From JAANXG01 sp034520625 (lineage in GTDB: Bacteria > Pseudomonadota > Gammaproteobacteria > Arenicellales > JAANXG01): a DNA stretch of 64,000 nt. The position numbers were made by a program, and so were the translations under genes. The notes below the pieces were generated by a model. That model was not told the DNA's origin and searched no databases. It was given only the letters and a program-made list of their open reading frames with translations. The stretch spans positions 682,001 to 746,000 of the forward strand of contig JAXHNI010000009.1 of assembly GCA_034520625.1 (NCBI GenBank). Direction: 5' to 3'. This document shows positions 24,996 to 33,731 of this stretch, one piece after another (the stretch's first letter is position 1; the number at the start of each line of letters is the position of its first letter).

Positions 24996-25941
24996 CAGGC
25001 GGCGCGTTGCGGATCCGGTTCAACGGGTCCGTGGTAGGGTTCAGATAGCCGGGCACCACCGCCTCCATGGAGGTCGGCTCGATGCCGAACGGCAGTGGGC
25101 ACGGGCTCTGGCAGATGCTGTCGATCTCCAGCGACCGCAGGTTGTCGACGCTGAACGGCTTGCCCGGCACCCACTCCATGACCGATGCCTGGAGGCGCGC
25201 CTGCCAGTCCGACAGCGGAACGATCCGCCGACGGGTTTCGACCACGTCGTTAATGAAGCTGACGATCTCGTGGAGGGAATACACCTTTGGGCCGCCGAGG
25301 TTGTAGCTCAGGCCGAAGGTGTCGTGACTCGTCAGCGAACGAACGAAGCACTGTGCCACGTCGTCGACGTGGATCGGCTGCATCCGGGCCGCAGGCTTGG
25401 CGAGCGGAAACATCCAGGGGATCGTCTTCAGCAGATCCGCGAAGCGGTTCGTGAAGGAATCGTTTTCTCCGAACACCACCGACGGCCGGAAGCTCGTGAC
25501 GTCGCACCCGGTAATCCGGTGGGCCACCTCCTCGCCGCGGGCCTTGGTCTGCAGGTAGTGGCTCGGGGCGTCGGTGGAAGCGTTCAGCGCGCTCATGTGC
25601 AGCAGGCGCGGTACGCCCGTGGCTTGGATCGCCTCGCCGATTTCCATGACCAGCTCGACGTGGGCGCGCTCGAAGCCCTTGCCGCGGCGGCCCCGCTCGT
25701 TGAGGATGCCCACCAGGTTGATAACGGCGTCCATGCCCCGGAACTGGCGTTCCAGGAACTCCGGGTCGTAGACGTCGCCTTCCCGCAGCGTCACCGTCGG
25801 CCACACCAGCACGTCGCGGTGCCGCTGGCGGCGCCGCGTCAGAACCGTGATGCGGTGCCCGAGCTCCACCAGGTCCGCGATAATCGCGTGACCGATGAAA
25901 CCGGCCCCCCCCAGAATGCAGATTTTCAGTTGTTTCGGCAT
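24979..25941 (-). CDS. Complex I NDUFA9-like NAD(P)-binding epimerase/reductase
   Basis: This 320-residue atypical SDR has an N-terminal ILGGAGFIG nucleotide loop (residues 9-17), INLVGILNERG, LLHMSALNA in place of the catalytic Ser region, and YLQTKARGEEV. That lacks the classic Y-x3-K spacing in the usual form but has the NDUFA9 pattern. Bacterial homologues are linked to NADH-ubiquinone oxidoreductase assembly or stress, without a defined reaction. The 3' end overlaps the GNAT gene convergently, and pyrE lies upstream on the same strand 90 bp away. Confidence 0.9.
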   Translation of the reverse strand: MPKQLKICILGGAGFIGHAIIADLVELGHRITVLTRRRQRHRDVLVWPTVTLREGDVYDPEFLERQFRGMDAVINLVGILNERGRRGKGFERAHVELVMEIGEAIQATGVPRLLHMSALNASTDAPSHYLQTKARGEEVAHRITGCDVTSFRPSVVFGENDSFTNRFADLLKTIPWMFPLAKPAARMQPIHVDDVAQCFVRSLTSHDTFGLSYNLGGPKVYSLHEIVSFINDVVETRRRIVPLSDWQARLQASVMEWVPGKPFSVDNLRSLEIDSICQSPCPLPFGIEPTSMEAVVPGYLNPTTDPLNRIRNAPPVSYPG

Positions 25942-26031
25942 GGCTTGATTGTAGTGGAAGACTTTGGCCGCGGCGACCGCGTGTCGGCCTTGGGCGGTAC
26001 AGACGGCAGATATGTCGAGCTGATGTCCGAC

Positions 26032-26679
26032 CTACATCGCTCCGTACTGGTCGCGGTAACGCGCCAGCGCCTCGAGGTGCCGGCCGTGCGTCTGGTTCGT
26101 TTCCAGGTACGCCACCAGTGTTTCCAGGGTGGCTATGGCATGGACCGGAATGCCGTGCCGCTCCTCGACTTCCCGCGCCGCCGACACCGGGCTGTCCCGG
26201 CCCCGCTCCTGCCGGTCCAGGGCGATGAATACCGCTGCCGGCCGGGCATTGCAGGCGCGAATGATCTCCACGGATTCCGCGACCGAGGTACCCGCCGAGA
26301 TCACGTCGTCCACGATGAGCACGTCTCCCGCCAGCGGTGCGCCGACGATATTGCCGCCCTCGCCGTGGTCCTTGGCTTCCTTGCGGTTGAAGCTGAACGG
26401 TGCGTCCCGGCCGTGCAGCGCGGCCAGTGCCACCGCGGTGGCACTGACCAGGGGGATGCCCTTGTAGGCGGGGCCGAACAGGACATCGAATGATTGCCCG
26501 CTGTCGCTGATGGCCGCGGCGTAGAACTCGCCGACGCGCCGCAGCCGCTCACCGCTGTTGAACAGGCCGGTGTTGAAGAAGTACGGGCTGGGGCGGCCCG
26601 ACTTGAGCGTAAACTCGCCGAACGCGAGGACGCCGGCCTCCAGGGCGAACGACAGGAACGCTTTCTGGTAGTCTTTCAT
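26032..26679 (-). CDS. pyrE: Orotate phosphoribosyltransferase
   Basis: This 215-residue PyrE makes orotidine monophosphate from orotate and PRPP. It has the PRPP-binding loop VLIVDDVISAGTS, FGPAYKGIPL and FNRKEAKDHGEGG. The start is placed at ATG 26679 (MKDYQKAFLSFAL), the family start, rather than the in-frame ATG seven codons earlier. It is divergent from an exonuclease III gene only 24 bp away, the same neighbourhood that pyrE has with crc in Pseudomonas. Confidence 0.97.
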   Translation of the reverse strand: MKDYQKAFLSFALEAGVLAFGEFTLKSGRPSPYFFNTGLFNSGERLRRVGEFYAAAISDSGQSFDVLFGPAYKGIPLVSATAVALAALHGRDAPFSFNRKEAKDHGEGGNIVGAPLAGDVLIVDDVISAGTSVAESVEIIRACNARPAAVFIALDRQERGRDSPVSAAREVEERHGIPVHAIATLETLVAYLETNQTHGRHLEALARYRDQYGAM

Positions 26680-26703
26680 CCGTCTACTCTTGTAACACAA
26701 TCA

Positions 26704-27483
26704 ATGCGGATTATCACATTCAACGCCAACGGTATCCGGTCGGCGGCACGCAAGGACTTTTTCGACTGGTTTGCCGGGCAGGACGCGGACGTGCTGTGCG
26801 TCCAGGAGACCAAGGCCCAGTACGAGCAGCTGGCGGATCAGGAAGTATTCTTTCCCCACGGTTACCACCACTACTTCGTCGATGCAGAGAAGAAGGGCTA
26901 CAGCGGCGTAGCGGTATACACGCGCCACGACCCCGACAAGGTGGTCAGAGGCCTGGGCTGGCCGGACATCGACCGCGAGGGGCGCTACCTGCAGATCGAC
27001 CTGGGGAAGCTCAGCATCGTGTCCCTGTACATGCCGTCGGGCACCAGCGGCGAGGAGCGCCTGGCCTTCAAGCTCGATTTCATGGACCGGCTCAAGCCGC
27101 TGCTGCGCTCGTACCGGCGCAAGCGGCGGGAGTTCATCATCTGCGCGGACTGGAACATCGCCCACAAGCCCATTGATCTGAAGAACTGGCGCTCCAACCA
27201 GAAGAACTCCGGGTTCCTGCCGGAGGAGCGCGCCTGGCTGGACTGGCTTTTCGACGAATGCGGCTTCGTGGATTCGTTCCGGGTCGTGTGCGACGAGCCG
27301 GAGCAGTACACCTGGTGGTCGAACCGCGGCCGGGCCCGGGAGAAGAACGTCGGGTGGCGGCTGGACTACCAGGTCATCACTCCGGCGCTGGTGGAGCGGG
27401 TCGCCGCAGCGACCATCCATACCGCGGACAGGTTCTCCGACCATGCCCCGCTGACCATGGACTACGATATTGACGTCCGGTGA
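26704..27483 (+). CDS. xth: Exodeoxyribonuclease III (Crc-like context)
   Basis: This 259-residue EEP-family nuclease starts MRIITFNANGIRSAARKDFF. Catalytic motifs are intact: VQETKAQ (metal-binding Glu), YMPSG, CADWNIAH, WRLDYQ and SDHAPL. It should therefore be an active AP endonuclease / 3' exonuclease for base-excision repair. In Pseudomonas the protein at the same place beside pyrE is Crc, an inactive relative controlling carbon catabolite repression. This one keeps the active site, so I call the nuclease, not crc. It overlaps the AmpG-like gene by 14 bp. Confidence 0.94.
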   Translation: MRIITFNANGIRSAARKDFFDWFAGQDADVLCVQETKAQYEQLADQEVFFPHGYHHYFVDAEKKGYSGVAVYTRHDPDKVVRGLGWPDIDREGRYLQIDLGKLSIVSLYMPSGTSGEERLAFKLDFMDRLKPLLRSYRRKRREFIICADWNIAHKPIDLKNWRSNQKNSGFLPEERAWLDWLFDECGFVDSFRVVCDEPEQYTWWSNRGRAREKNVGWRLDYQVITPALVERVAAATIHTADRFSDHAPLTMDYDIDVR

Positions 27484-29038
27484 CGCAGCTGCCCTGACCC
27501 CGGAAACGCGGTGGCGCGACTCCCTGGCCGCGCTGCTGCACCCCCGGGTCGTGGCGATGCTGTTCCTGGGGTTCTCCGCGGGCCTGCCGCTGTTGATGAT
27601 TTTCTCGTCCCTGTCCCTGTGGCTGCGCGAGGCCGGCGTGGAGCGCTCCGCCGTCACCCTGTTCAGCTGGGCCGCCCTGGGCTATTCGTTCAAGTTCGTT
27701 TGGGCGCCCCTGGTGGACCGCCTGCCGCTGCCCTGGCTGACCCGGCGCATGGGCCGGCGGCGCTCCTGGCTGCTGGCGGCCCAGTGTGCCGTGATCGCGG
27801 CGATTCTGTTGATGGCGGGTACAGACCCGGGTGCCGGCCCCCAGGCCTTGATGCTCATGGCTGTTGCGGCCGTGCTGCTGGGATTCTCGGCGGCGACCCA
27901 GGATATCGTCATCGATGCCTACCGCATCGAGGCGGTCCACCGCGACCTGCAGGCCTTGATGGCGGCGACCTACATAGCCGGGTACCGCGTCGGCATGCTG
28001 GCGTCCGGCGCCGGCGCGCTGTTCATCGCCGAGGCGTTGGGCACCAGCCCCGGGCAGTATGTCTACGGGGCCTGGCAGTCGACCTACGTGCTCATGGCGG
28101 CGACCATGCTGGTGGGCGTGGTCACCACCCTGGTGATCGCGGAGCCGGCGCGGCCCGACGGGCAATACGCGGAGCATCCGAACCGGGAGTACGCTCGGTT
28201 CCTGCTGTTGTTCCTCCTGGCGGTGGCGGCGCTGGTTCTCGTTTACATGGCGACCGGGCCGGCCGCCGCCGCGGCCAAGTCGCAGGTGGGGGACGCCACC
28301 GGTGTGCCGTGGCTCGGCGGGCCGCTGATCGAGGCGTTGAGACTGGCGTTGGGTGTGGCCGCCGCCGGGGGGCTGGCCATGCTGCTGGTGCGCCTGCGGA
28401 TGGCGGACCGGTCGCTGGTGCGCGAAACCTATGTCGATCCGGTGCGGGATTTCTTCAGCCGGTACGGCCTGCGAATCGCGCTGCTGCTGTTGGCGGTGAT
28501 CGGCCTTTACCGGATCTCGGACATCGTGCTGGGAGTGATCTCCAACGTCTTCTACCAGGACCTGGGATACAGCAAGTCCGAAATCGCCTTCGCGGTAAAG
28601 ACCTTTGGGCTGTTCATGACCATCGGCGGCGGCTTCCTGGGCGGAATCCTGTCGGTGCGCTACGGGGTGTACCGTATTCTGCTGCTGGGCGCGGTGCTGG
28701 CCGCCGTGACCAACCTGCTGTTCATGTTCCTGGCCCAGGTCGGCTACCACCTGCCCCTGCTCTACCTGGTGGTGGGGGCGGACAACCTGTGCGCCGGGCT
28801 CGCGAGCGCCGCCTTCGTGGCCTTCCTGTCCAGCCTCACCAATGTATCCTTCACCGCGATGCAGTACGCGATATTCAGCTCGCTGATGACCCTGGTCCCG
28901 AAGGTGCTGGGCGGCTACTCCGGCGGCATGGTGGATACCATCGGCTACCCGCAATTTTTCGCCCTGACCGCCGTGATGGGTATTCCCGTAATACTGCTGG
29001 TTCTGCTTGCCAACCGGTGGCTGGTGGTCGACCGGTAG
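27470..29038 (+). CDS. ampG: AmpG-like MFS muropeptide transporter
   Basis: This 522-residue major-facilitator protein has about 14 hydrophobic segments. Family landmarks are LLHPRVVAMLFLGFSAGLPL, WLREAGVERSAV, FSWAALGYSFKFVWAPLVDR and GRRRSWLL (quoted separately). AmpG imports anhydro-muropeptides from the periplasm for cell-wall recycling, and in some species this signals beta-lactamase induction. The start is TTG at 27470 inside the end of xth, without a strong ribosome site, so translation may be coupled. Palindromic element copy C begins 65 bp after the stop. Confidence 0.88.
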   Translation: MTSGDAAALTPETRWRDSLAALLHPRVVAMLFLGFSAGLPLLMIFSSLSLWLREAGVERSAVTLFSWAALGYSFKFVWAPLVDRLPLPWLTRRMGRRRSWLLAAQCAVIAAILLMAGTDPGAGPQALMLMAVAAVLLGFSAATQDIVIDAYRIEAVHRDLQALMAATYIAGYRVGMLASGAGALFIAEALGTSPGQYVYGAWQSTYVLMAATMLVGVVTTLVIAEPARPDGQYAEHPNREYARFLLLFLLAVAALVLVYMATGPAAAAAKSQVGDATGVPWLGGPLIEALRLALGVAAAGGLAMLLVRLRMADRSLVRETYVDPVRDFFSRYGLRIALLLLAVIGLYRISDIVLGVISNVFYQDLGYSKSEIAFAVKTFGLFMTIGGGFLGGILSVRYGVYRILLLGAVLAAVTNLLFMFLAQVGYHLPLLYLVVGADNLCAGLASAAFVAFLSSLTNVSFTAMQYAIFSSLMTLVPKVLGGYSGGMVDTIGYPQFFALTAVMGIPVILLVLLANRWLVVDR

Positions 29039-29103
29039 CTACAATGCACCATTCAGCGGCCCGCAGGTGGCACCCCCGGATTGAAGACCAACAGTCCGGG
29101 GGC

Positions 29104-29211
29104 GCCAGTGCCGGGGGCCATCCCCCAGGGCCGCTGTAAATACGTCCCTGTACGCTCTCGCTCAAACATCCCTGTTTTCGAGAGCCCTGGGGGATGGCCC
29201 CCGGCACTGGC
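29104..29211. repeat. Dispersed palindromic element, copy C
   Basis: 28-bp arms at 29104-29131 and 29184-29211 are perfect reverse complements. The 52-nt centre is in the same orientation as copy A with about five differences. Outer flanks carry a second, degenerate inverted repeat (GGCCCGCAGGTGGC near 29058 and GCCACCGCCTGCGGGC near 29254) related to the outer arms of copy D. It fills the gap between the ampG-like and SRAP genes, 29039-29304. Confidence 0.9.
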
Positions 29212-29304
29212 TCATCATTCCTTGTCGCTGGTTCTCGAACCGAGCCACCGCCTGCGGGCGCCCCCCGCGCGACGATCAGTCGGATATCGGGCGGGAACCC
29301 CGGT

Positions 29305-29967
29305 CTATGCCGGCTCCAGGCAGCGGGGGTCGTCGTTGCGCGGGTTGTTGACGAAGGTGCTCACCGGGTGGCACTCCAGCTCGAGGTCGTCGAAGGGCCG
29401 TATGTGCTCCGCCGCGTCGTCGCCGGACAGCCACTGTGCGTATGCGCTGCGGGGAATGATCAGGGGCATCCTGGGGTGGATCTCACGCATTACCGCGGTT
29501 GGGGGCGTGGTGATGATGGTGCAGGATTCGATGGTGTCTCCGGCGTTGGTCTGGCACCGGTCCCAGAGGCCGCCGAAGGCGAACAGCTCCCCTCCGGGCA
29601 GCTGGATGTGATACGGCTGCTTGCGGTCGGCGGTTTTCCGCCATTCGTAATAACCGTTAGCGGGAATCAGGCAGCGGCGGCCTTTGCGCCAGGCGGTGCG
29701 GAAGCTGGGCTTGTCCGCCACGGTTTCGCCCTTGGCGTTGGCCGTGGAGAATTTGATACTGCCTTCCTTCGCCCAGTGGGGAATGAGCGGCCATTGCAGC
29801 AGGCAGAGCGCCCGCCCGCGTTCGCCCTGCCGGACTGCGGGAACCGGCGCTCCGGACGGCGCGATGTTGTAGCGGGGCGTGTCCGGCAACAGCTCGATGC
29901 CTTCTATGATGTCGAAAGCCTCGATGAACGCCTCGGCGTTCGGGGTGACGTTGTATCGGCCGCACAT
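29305..29967 (-). CDS. yedK: SRAP-domain protein (YedK/HMCES type)
   Basis: This 220-residue SOS-response-associated peptidase-fold protein forms a covalent thiazolidine link to abasic sites in single-stranded DNA and shields them. Cys2 (MCGRY, after Met removal) is the crosslinking residue. The other active-site features are ANAKGET, the Glu of NGYYEW and the His of IHPRMP. Length matches E. coli YedK (222). It is a single gene between repeat C and the dynamin-like gene, running in the same direction as the latter. Confidence 0.95.
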   Translation of the reverse strand: MCGRYNVTPNAEAFIEAFDIIEGIELLPDTPRYNIAPSGAPVPAVRQGERGRALCLLQWPLIPHWAKEGSIKFSTANAKGETVADKPSFRTAWRKGRRCLIPANGYYEWRKTADRKQPYHIQLPGGELFAFGGLWDRCQTNAGDTIESCTIITTPPTAVMREIHPRMPLIIPRSAYAQWLSGDDAAEHIRPFDDLELECHPVSTFVNNPRNDDPRCLEPA

Positions 29968-30031
29968 GAAGGGATATGTAACACAGGCAGTGGCTCGGTT
30001 CGAGAACCAGTAATCGGCGAGGGGTCGCCTC

Positions 30032-31999
30032 CTACGCGGCTTGCGGTGGGATGTTCTCTTCCGATGCCGCGTCCAGGTTCCGCACGATGTTGTCGATCAT
30101 GGCGAACTTCTCCTTCAGCTCCGACAGCTCCTGCTCCAGGCTCGTAATCCGCTCGCCCAGGGACGCATGGTTGCCCTTGAGCTTGTTCAGGTTCTCCAGC
30201 CGCCGGTCAATCATTATCCGGTGTTCCTGGATCTGGGTATGGATGGGAGTGAGGACGGCCTTGGTCCAGGACCGCGTCGCCCGGTTGCATTCCTCGAATA
30301 CGACGCGGGCCCGGCTGACCTGGGTGATGAAGAACTTCTTGATGACGAAGTGCTGCTCGGTCATCAGCATGGCGGGACTGTTGCGGAATTTTTCGGCGTC
30401 GTCGTGGAGCTGCTTGAACTGCTGGACGTAGGTGTCCACCGAAAATTTCGCGGGATACATGCGCGGCAGGTTGTGGCTTTCATGAAACTGCTTGTATATC
30501 CGGTTGGCCAGGTCGTATATGCGGTTGGCGTGGACCTGCACGCGTTCCATGTCGCGGCTGGTCCCGCTGAAGAACGCCGCCATGCCGTCCCTGAGACCCT
30601 GGGTCGTCCAGCTGCCGCTCATGTTCTCCCGCGTCCTGATCACCATCTTGTCGAACTTCGACATGCTCATCTCCACGAGCATGGCCTTGACCTGGTCCGC
30701 CAACAGCCGGCGCGTCACATGGAAGGTCTGAACCTCCTTCTCGTAGGACGACTTGTGCTTGCGCAGCTTCTCCTCGATGTCGCTGATGACATCCTGGCTC
30801 TTTCCCCGAAGCTGGTGGATCTCGTTCAACTCGGTTTCGAGCTCCGAGATCCGCGACCCCATGAGCTGCCGCGAGGATTCAACGAGGCTGCCGATCTCCT
30901 GGACGACCTTGTCCCGTATCAGCTTTCGCTTGTAGGTGACAATATCCTCGGAGAGCTTGCGCTCCAGGTTCGGCAAACCGCTGCGCGCGATCATTGACGA
31001 GTCCCGGCGGATCTTTGCGACCAGGCCTTTCTGGGCGGATACGGGAAACACCATGTCCGGAGGAATGTCCAGGAGCCTTCGCGTTTCCTCCGCCTGACGC
31101 TTGATATAGCCGTCCAGTTCCTTCTCGTCGCTGAGGTCGTCCCACAGGGTGTCGATCTTGTTCAGGGCGGCGATCCGTGCGTCGGAATTCCGGCCCGCGG
31201 CGGTGCACACGTGGTTCTGCCAGATATCGAGGTCGCTGCGGGTTACCCCGGTGTCCGCTGCCAGTACGAACACGATGGCGTGGGCCGACGGCAGCATGCT
31301 GTAGGTCAGCTCGGGCTCTGTGCCCAGGGCGTTCAGCCCGGGTGTATCCAGAACCACGAGTCCCTGCTTCAGCAGCGGGTGGGGATAGTTCACGATGGCA
31401 TGGCGCCATACCGGGATCTCGCAGGCGCCGTCGGGACGGGCCATGTCCTCGACGATCGACAGCATGCCCAGATCCTCGGCCTCGCGCCGCGTCACGGACT
31501 TGCTGTTGATGACTTCGCTGAGCGCGGCGGCGATCTCTTCGGGGGAGTCGAGATCGAAGGGAATGGTGGTCCAGTTGATGGGGGATTTCTTCAGCTCGGT
31601 GATGGTCTGGCCGGATTTGCGCGTCTCGATGGGGAGCAGGCGTATGCATGGCTCGAGATCGGGATCGTACATGATCTCCATCGGGCACATCGTGGTCCGT
31701 CCCGGCGTGGACGGCAGGAGCCTGCGGTCGTAGTCCGAGAAGAAGATGGCGTTGATGAGCTCGGTCTTGCCGCGGGAGAATTCACCGACCAGAGCTATGT
31801 TCAGCTTGTCGGTGCGCAGCGACTCGACAAGCTCGTACAGCTTCAGCTCGTCCGGGCGGTCGCCGCCTTCGTCGCCCTCCCGGGGGCCGGAATCCCGCCA
31901 CTCCTGGTAGGTCTGAATGGCGTCGGCGAGGCGCTCGCGCCACCTGCCATAGTCATGGAGGTGCTGTCCAAATGCGTCGGTCGCGAGTACTGTGCTCAT
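30032..31999 (-). CDS. Dynamin-like large GTPase
   Basis: This protein has 655 residues from ATG 31999; an upstream GTG at 32047 would add 16. The GTPase domain has the P-loop GEFSRGKTEL (G72-T79), a threonine-rich switch I (PSTPGRTTMCP), switch II LDTPGLN, and an AALNKIDTLWDD G4 motif. It is followed by long coiled-coil regions (about 360-430 and 590-650) and ends without a transmembrane pair, unlike mitofusin-type bacterial dynamins. Bacterial dynamins act in membrane remodelling or stress tolerance; the exact role is unknown. It stands as a single gene, not the usual tandem pair, with its own possible promoter. Confidence 0.88.
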   Translation of the reverse strand: MSTVLATDAFGQHLHDYGRWRERLADAIQTYQEWRDSGPREGDEGGDRPDELKLYELVESLRTDKLNIALVGEFSRGKTELINAIFFSDYDRRLLPSTPGRTTMCPMEIMYDPDLEPCIRLLPIETRKSGQTITELKKSPINWTTIPFDLDSPEEIAAALSEVINSKSVTRREAEDLGMLSIVEDMARPDGACEIPVWRHAIVNYPHPLLKQGLVVLDTPGLNALGTEPELTYSMLPSAHAIVFVLAADTGVTRSDLDIWQNHVCTAAGRNSDARIAALNKIDTLWDDLSDEKELDGYIKRQAEETRRLLDIPPDMVFPVSAQKGLVAKIRRDSSMIARSGLPNLERKLSEDIVTYKRKLIRDKVVQEIGSLVESSRQLMGSRISELETELNEIHQLRGKSQDVISDIEEKLRKHKSSYEKEVQTFHVTRRLLADQVKAMLVEMSMSKFDKMVIRTRENMSGSWTTQGLRDGMAAFFSGTSRDMERVQVHANRIYDLANRIYKQFHESHNLPRMYPAKFSVDTYVQQFKQLHDDAEKFRNSPAMLMTEQHFVIKKFFITQVSRARVVFEECNRATRSWTKAVLTPIHTQIQEHRIMIDRRLENLNKLKGNHASLGERITSLEQELSELKEKFAMIDNIVRNLDAASEENIPPQAA

Positions 32000-32140
32000 A
32001 GTAATGAAAAACGGGATCCGCTTCTCGGGCGCTGTTTCTAGAAGCACCTGCTCTACTGTTCCGTGCTCACAAACGGATCCGTCCTGGTCAGCTCTTCGTT
32101 CTCCGGGCGCCGAGATATCGTGACTGGATTGTCTCCTTAC

Positions 32141-32169
32141 TGTTTAGACCGCTTTCCCGCTTTTTTCAA
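32141..32169 (-). promoter_or_regulatory. Possible promoter of the dynamin-like gene
   Basis: On the minus strand TTGAAA (complement of 32164-32169), a 17-bp spacer and TAAACA (complement of 32141-32146). It would give a leader of roughly 135 nt. The -10 is poor, so confidence is low. Confidence 0.35.
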
Positions 32170-32190
32170 CCCGGGAACGGGGTTCCGGGG

Positions 32191-32769
32191 TCACCGGTTC
32201 AGGACGATGCCGAAATCCATGATGGGCTGCACGATCAGCATCAGGGTCAGGTAGAGAAAGATGAACACCACGATCGGCGAAATGTCCAGCATGGCGATCG
32301 GCGGGATCAGGCGCCGGGCGGGCTCCATGACCGGCTCGGTCAGATCATAGAGGAGCCGGAGGGCGGGGTTGTACCCCTGCTGGGGCGCGATCCAGCTCAG
32401 CACCACCCGGATGAGAATGGCGAATATGAATACGTAAACGGTCAGCTGCAGCAGCTCGCCGATGGAATAGACCAGCAGGCCCTGGACGGTGCTGGGGTGG
32501 CCGATCATCGAAAACAGAAGCCAGCTCTTGATCATCGACAACACCAGCAGCAGTACCACCGCGGCGAAGTCGATGTTCCGGAAAACCGGTATGAATCCGC
32601 GAAAGAAGCGCACCGGCGGGTTGGTCACGGTAATGACGAACTGCGATACGGGGTTGTAGAAGTCCGCCCTCAGCCACTGCAGGAGAAAACGTATGAGGAC
32701 GACAAGGATGTACAGGCCGAACAGGGTATCGACCAGGAATACGGTTGCGTTGTTGACGTATCCGCCCAT
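32191..32769 (-). CDS. yggT: YggT-family membrane protein
   Basis: This 192-residue protein has two YggT repeats, each with two membrane helices and a conserved PVR/PAR region (TNPPVRFFRGFIPVFRNID, then LTEPVMEPARRLIPPIAML). Homologues in other bacteria affect osmotic stress, division or cytochrome assembly, with no settled role here. It lies last in the yggS-proC-yggT operon, 10 bp after proC, as in Pseudomonas. Confidence 0.95.
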   Translation of the reverse strand: MGGYVNNATVFLVDTLFGLYILVVLIRFLLQWLRADFYNPVSQFVITVTNPPVRFFRGFIPVFRNIDFAAVVLLLVLSMIKSWLLFSMIGHPSTVQGLLVYSIGELLQLTVYVFIFAILIRVVLSWIAPQQGYNPALRLLYDLTEPVMEPARRLIPPIAMLDISPIVVFIFLYLTLMLIVQPIMDFGIVLNR

Positions 32770-32779
32770 TATTATTCCC

Positions 32780-33613
32780 CTATTGTTCCTGTGCCAGCGT
32801 GGTGGCCAGCTCGTCGGCGCGGTCCGCGGCGGCGTTCACGGCCCGGTGGATGATCTCGTCGACTCCTCCGGCCTTCATGGTGTCGAGGGCCCGCTCGGTG
32901 GTGCCTCCCGGCGAGGTGACGTTGATTCGCAGCTGCTCCAGCGACTCCGGGCTGCGGCGGGCGAGCTCGGCGGCGCCGCCGCAGGTCTGGACGACGAGCC
33001 TGTGCGCGGTGTCGCGGTCCAGGCCGCGGGCCGCGGCGGCCTCCACCATCGCCTCCATGAACAACATGAAGTAGGCGGGCCCGCTGCCGGCGATGCCGGT
33101 GACCGTGTCGAGCTGTTGCTCGTCGTCCACCCATTCCGTGATTCCCACCGCCTGCAGGAGGGACTCCGCCGCGTCGCGGTGTGCCGTCGTGACCAGGTCG
33201 TTGGCATACAGGCCCGCGGCGCCGGCGCCCACCAGGGACGGTGTGTTCGGCATGACCCGGATTACCGGCAGGCGGCGCCCCAGCCAGTCTTCCATTGACG
33301 CCACCCGAATGCCGGCGGCGACGGAAATCACCAGCGGCGGCGCTTCGGGCAGCGCGGCGCCGAGCGGCGTCAGGACATCGCGCATGACCTGGGGCTTGAC
33401 CGCCAGCACCAGCACGTCGCTGCTTATTACGAGCTGTTCGTTGCCCTCGGCGACCCGGATGCCAAGCTGCTCGCGCAATCGGCCGGTTTTCTCCGAATCG
33501 GGATCGAAGACCTGGATGGTCTTCGGATCGCGCCCGGTCTGGATCAGACCGCCGAAGATCGCGGACGCCATGTTGCCCGCGCCGATGAATCCGATGGTGG
33601 TATCTGCTTGCAT
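32780..33613 (-). CDS. proC: Pyrroline-5-carboxylate reductase
   Basis: This 277-residue ProC performs the last step of proline synthesis, reducing pyrroline-5-carboxylate with NAD(P)H. It has the dinucleotide loop IGFIGAGNMASAIFGGL, VMPNTPSLVGAGAAGLYAN and ITGIAGSGPAYFMLFMEAM-type motifs (VTGIAGSGPAYF seen). The start is placed at ATG 33613; the frame is open 21 codons further but those residues are not family-like. No clear ribosome site is visible. It is the second gene of yggS-proC-yggT. Confidence 0.95.
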   Translation of the reverse strand: MQADTTIGFIGAGNMASAIFGGLIQTGRDPKTIQVFDPDSEKTGRLREQLGIRVAEGNEQLVISSDVLVLAVKPQVMRDVLTPLGAALPEAPPLVISVAAGIRVASMEDWLGRRLPVIRVMPNTPSLVGAGAAGLYANDLVTTAHRDAAESLLQAVGITEWVDDEQQLDTVTGIAGSGPAYFMLFMEAMVEAAAARGLDRDTAHRLVVQTCGGAAELARRSPESLEQLRINVTSPGGTTERALDTMKAGGVDEIIHRAVNAAADRADELATTLAQEQ

Positions 33614-33731
33614 AAGGGGGCCAGTGGGGGATTGGGGTCCGAAGTTTAACAAGACTTCCAGCGCGATGCCGGGCAAACAGGGGCGAGGCGGGTGGCGGTC
33701 GGGCGTTGCGGCGTCGGTCCTGCCGGCGGAT

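Noticed and set aside
26704..27483. Catabolite repression protein Crc
   Set aside because: All exonuclease III catalytic motifs are present, unlike Crc.
27377..28954. 525-codon minus-strand open frame
   Set aside because: Antisense to the AmpG-like gene; Gln/His/Arg-rich composition typical of a shadow.
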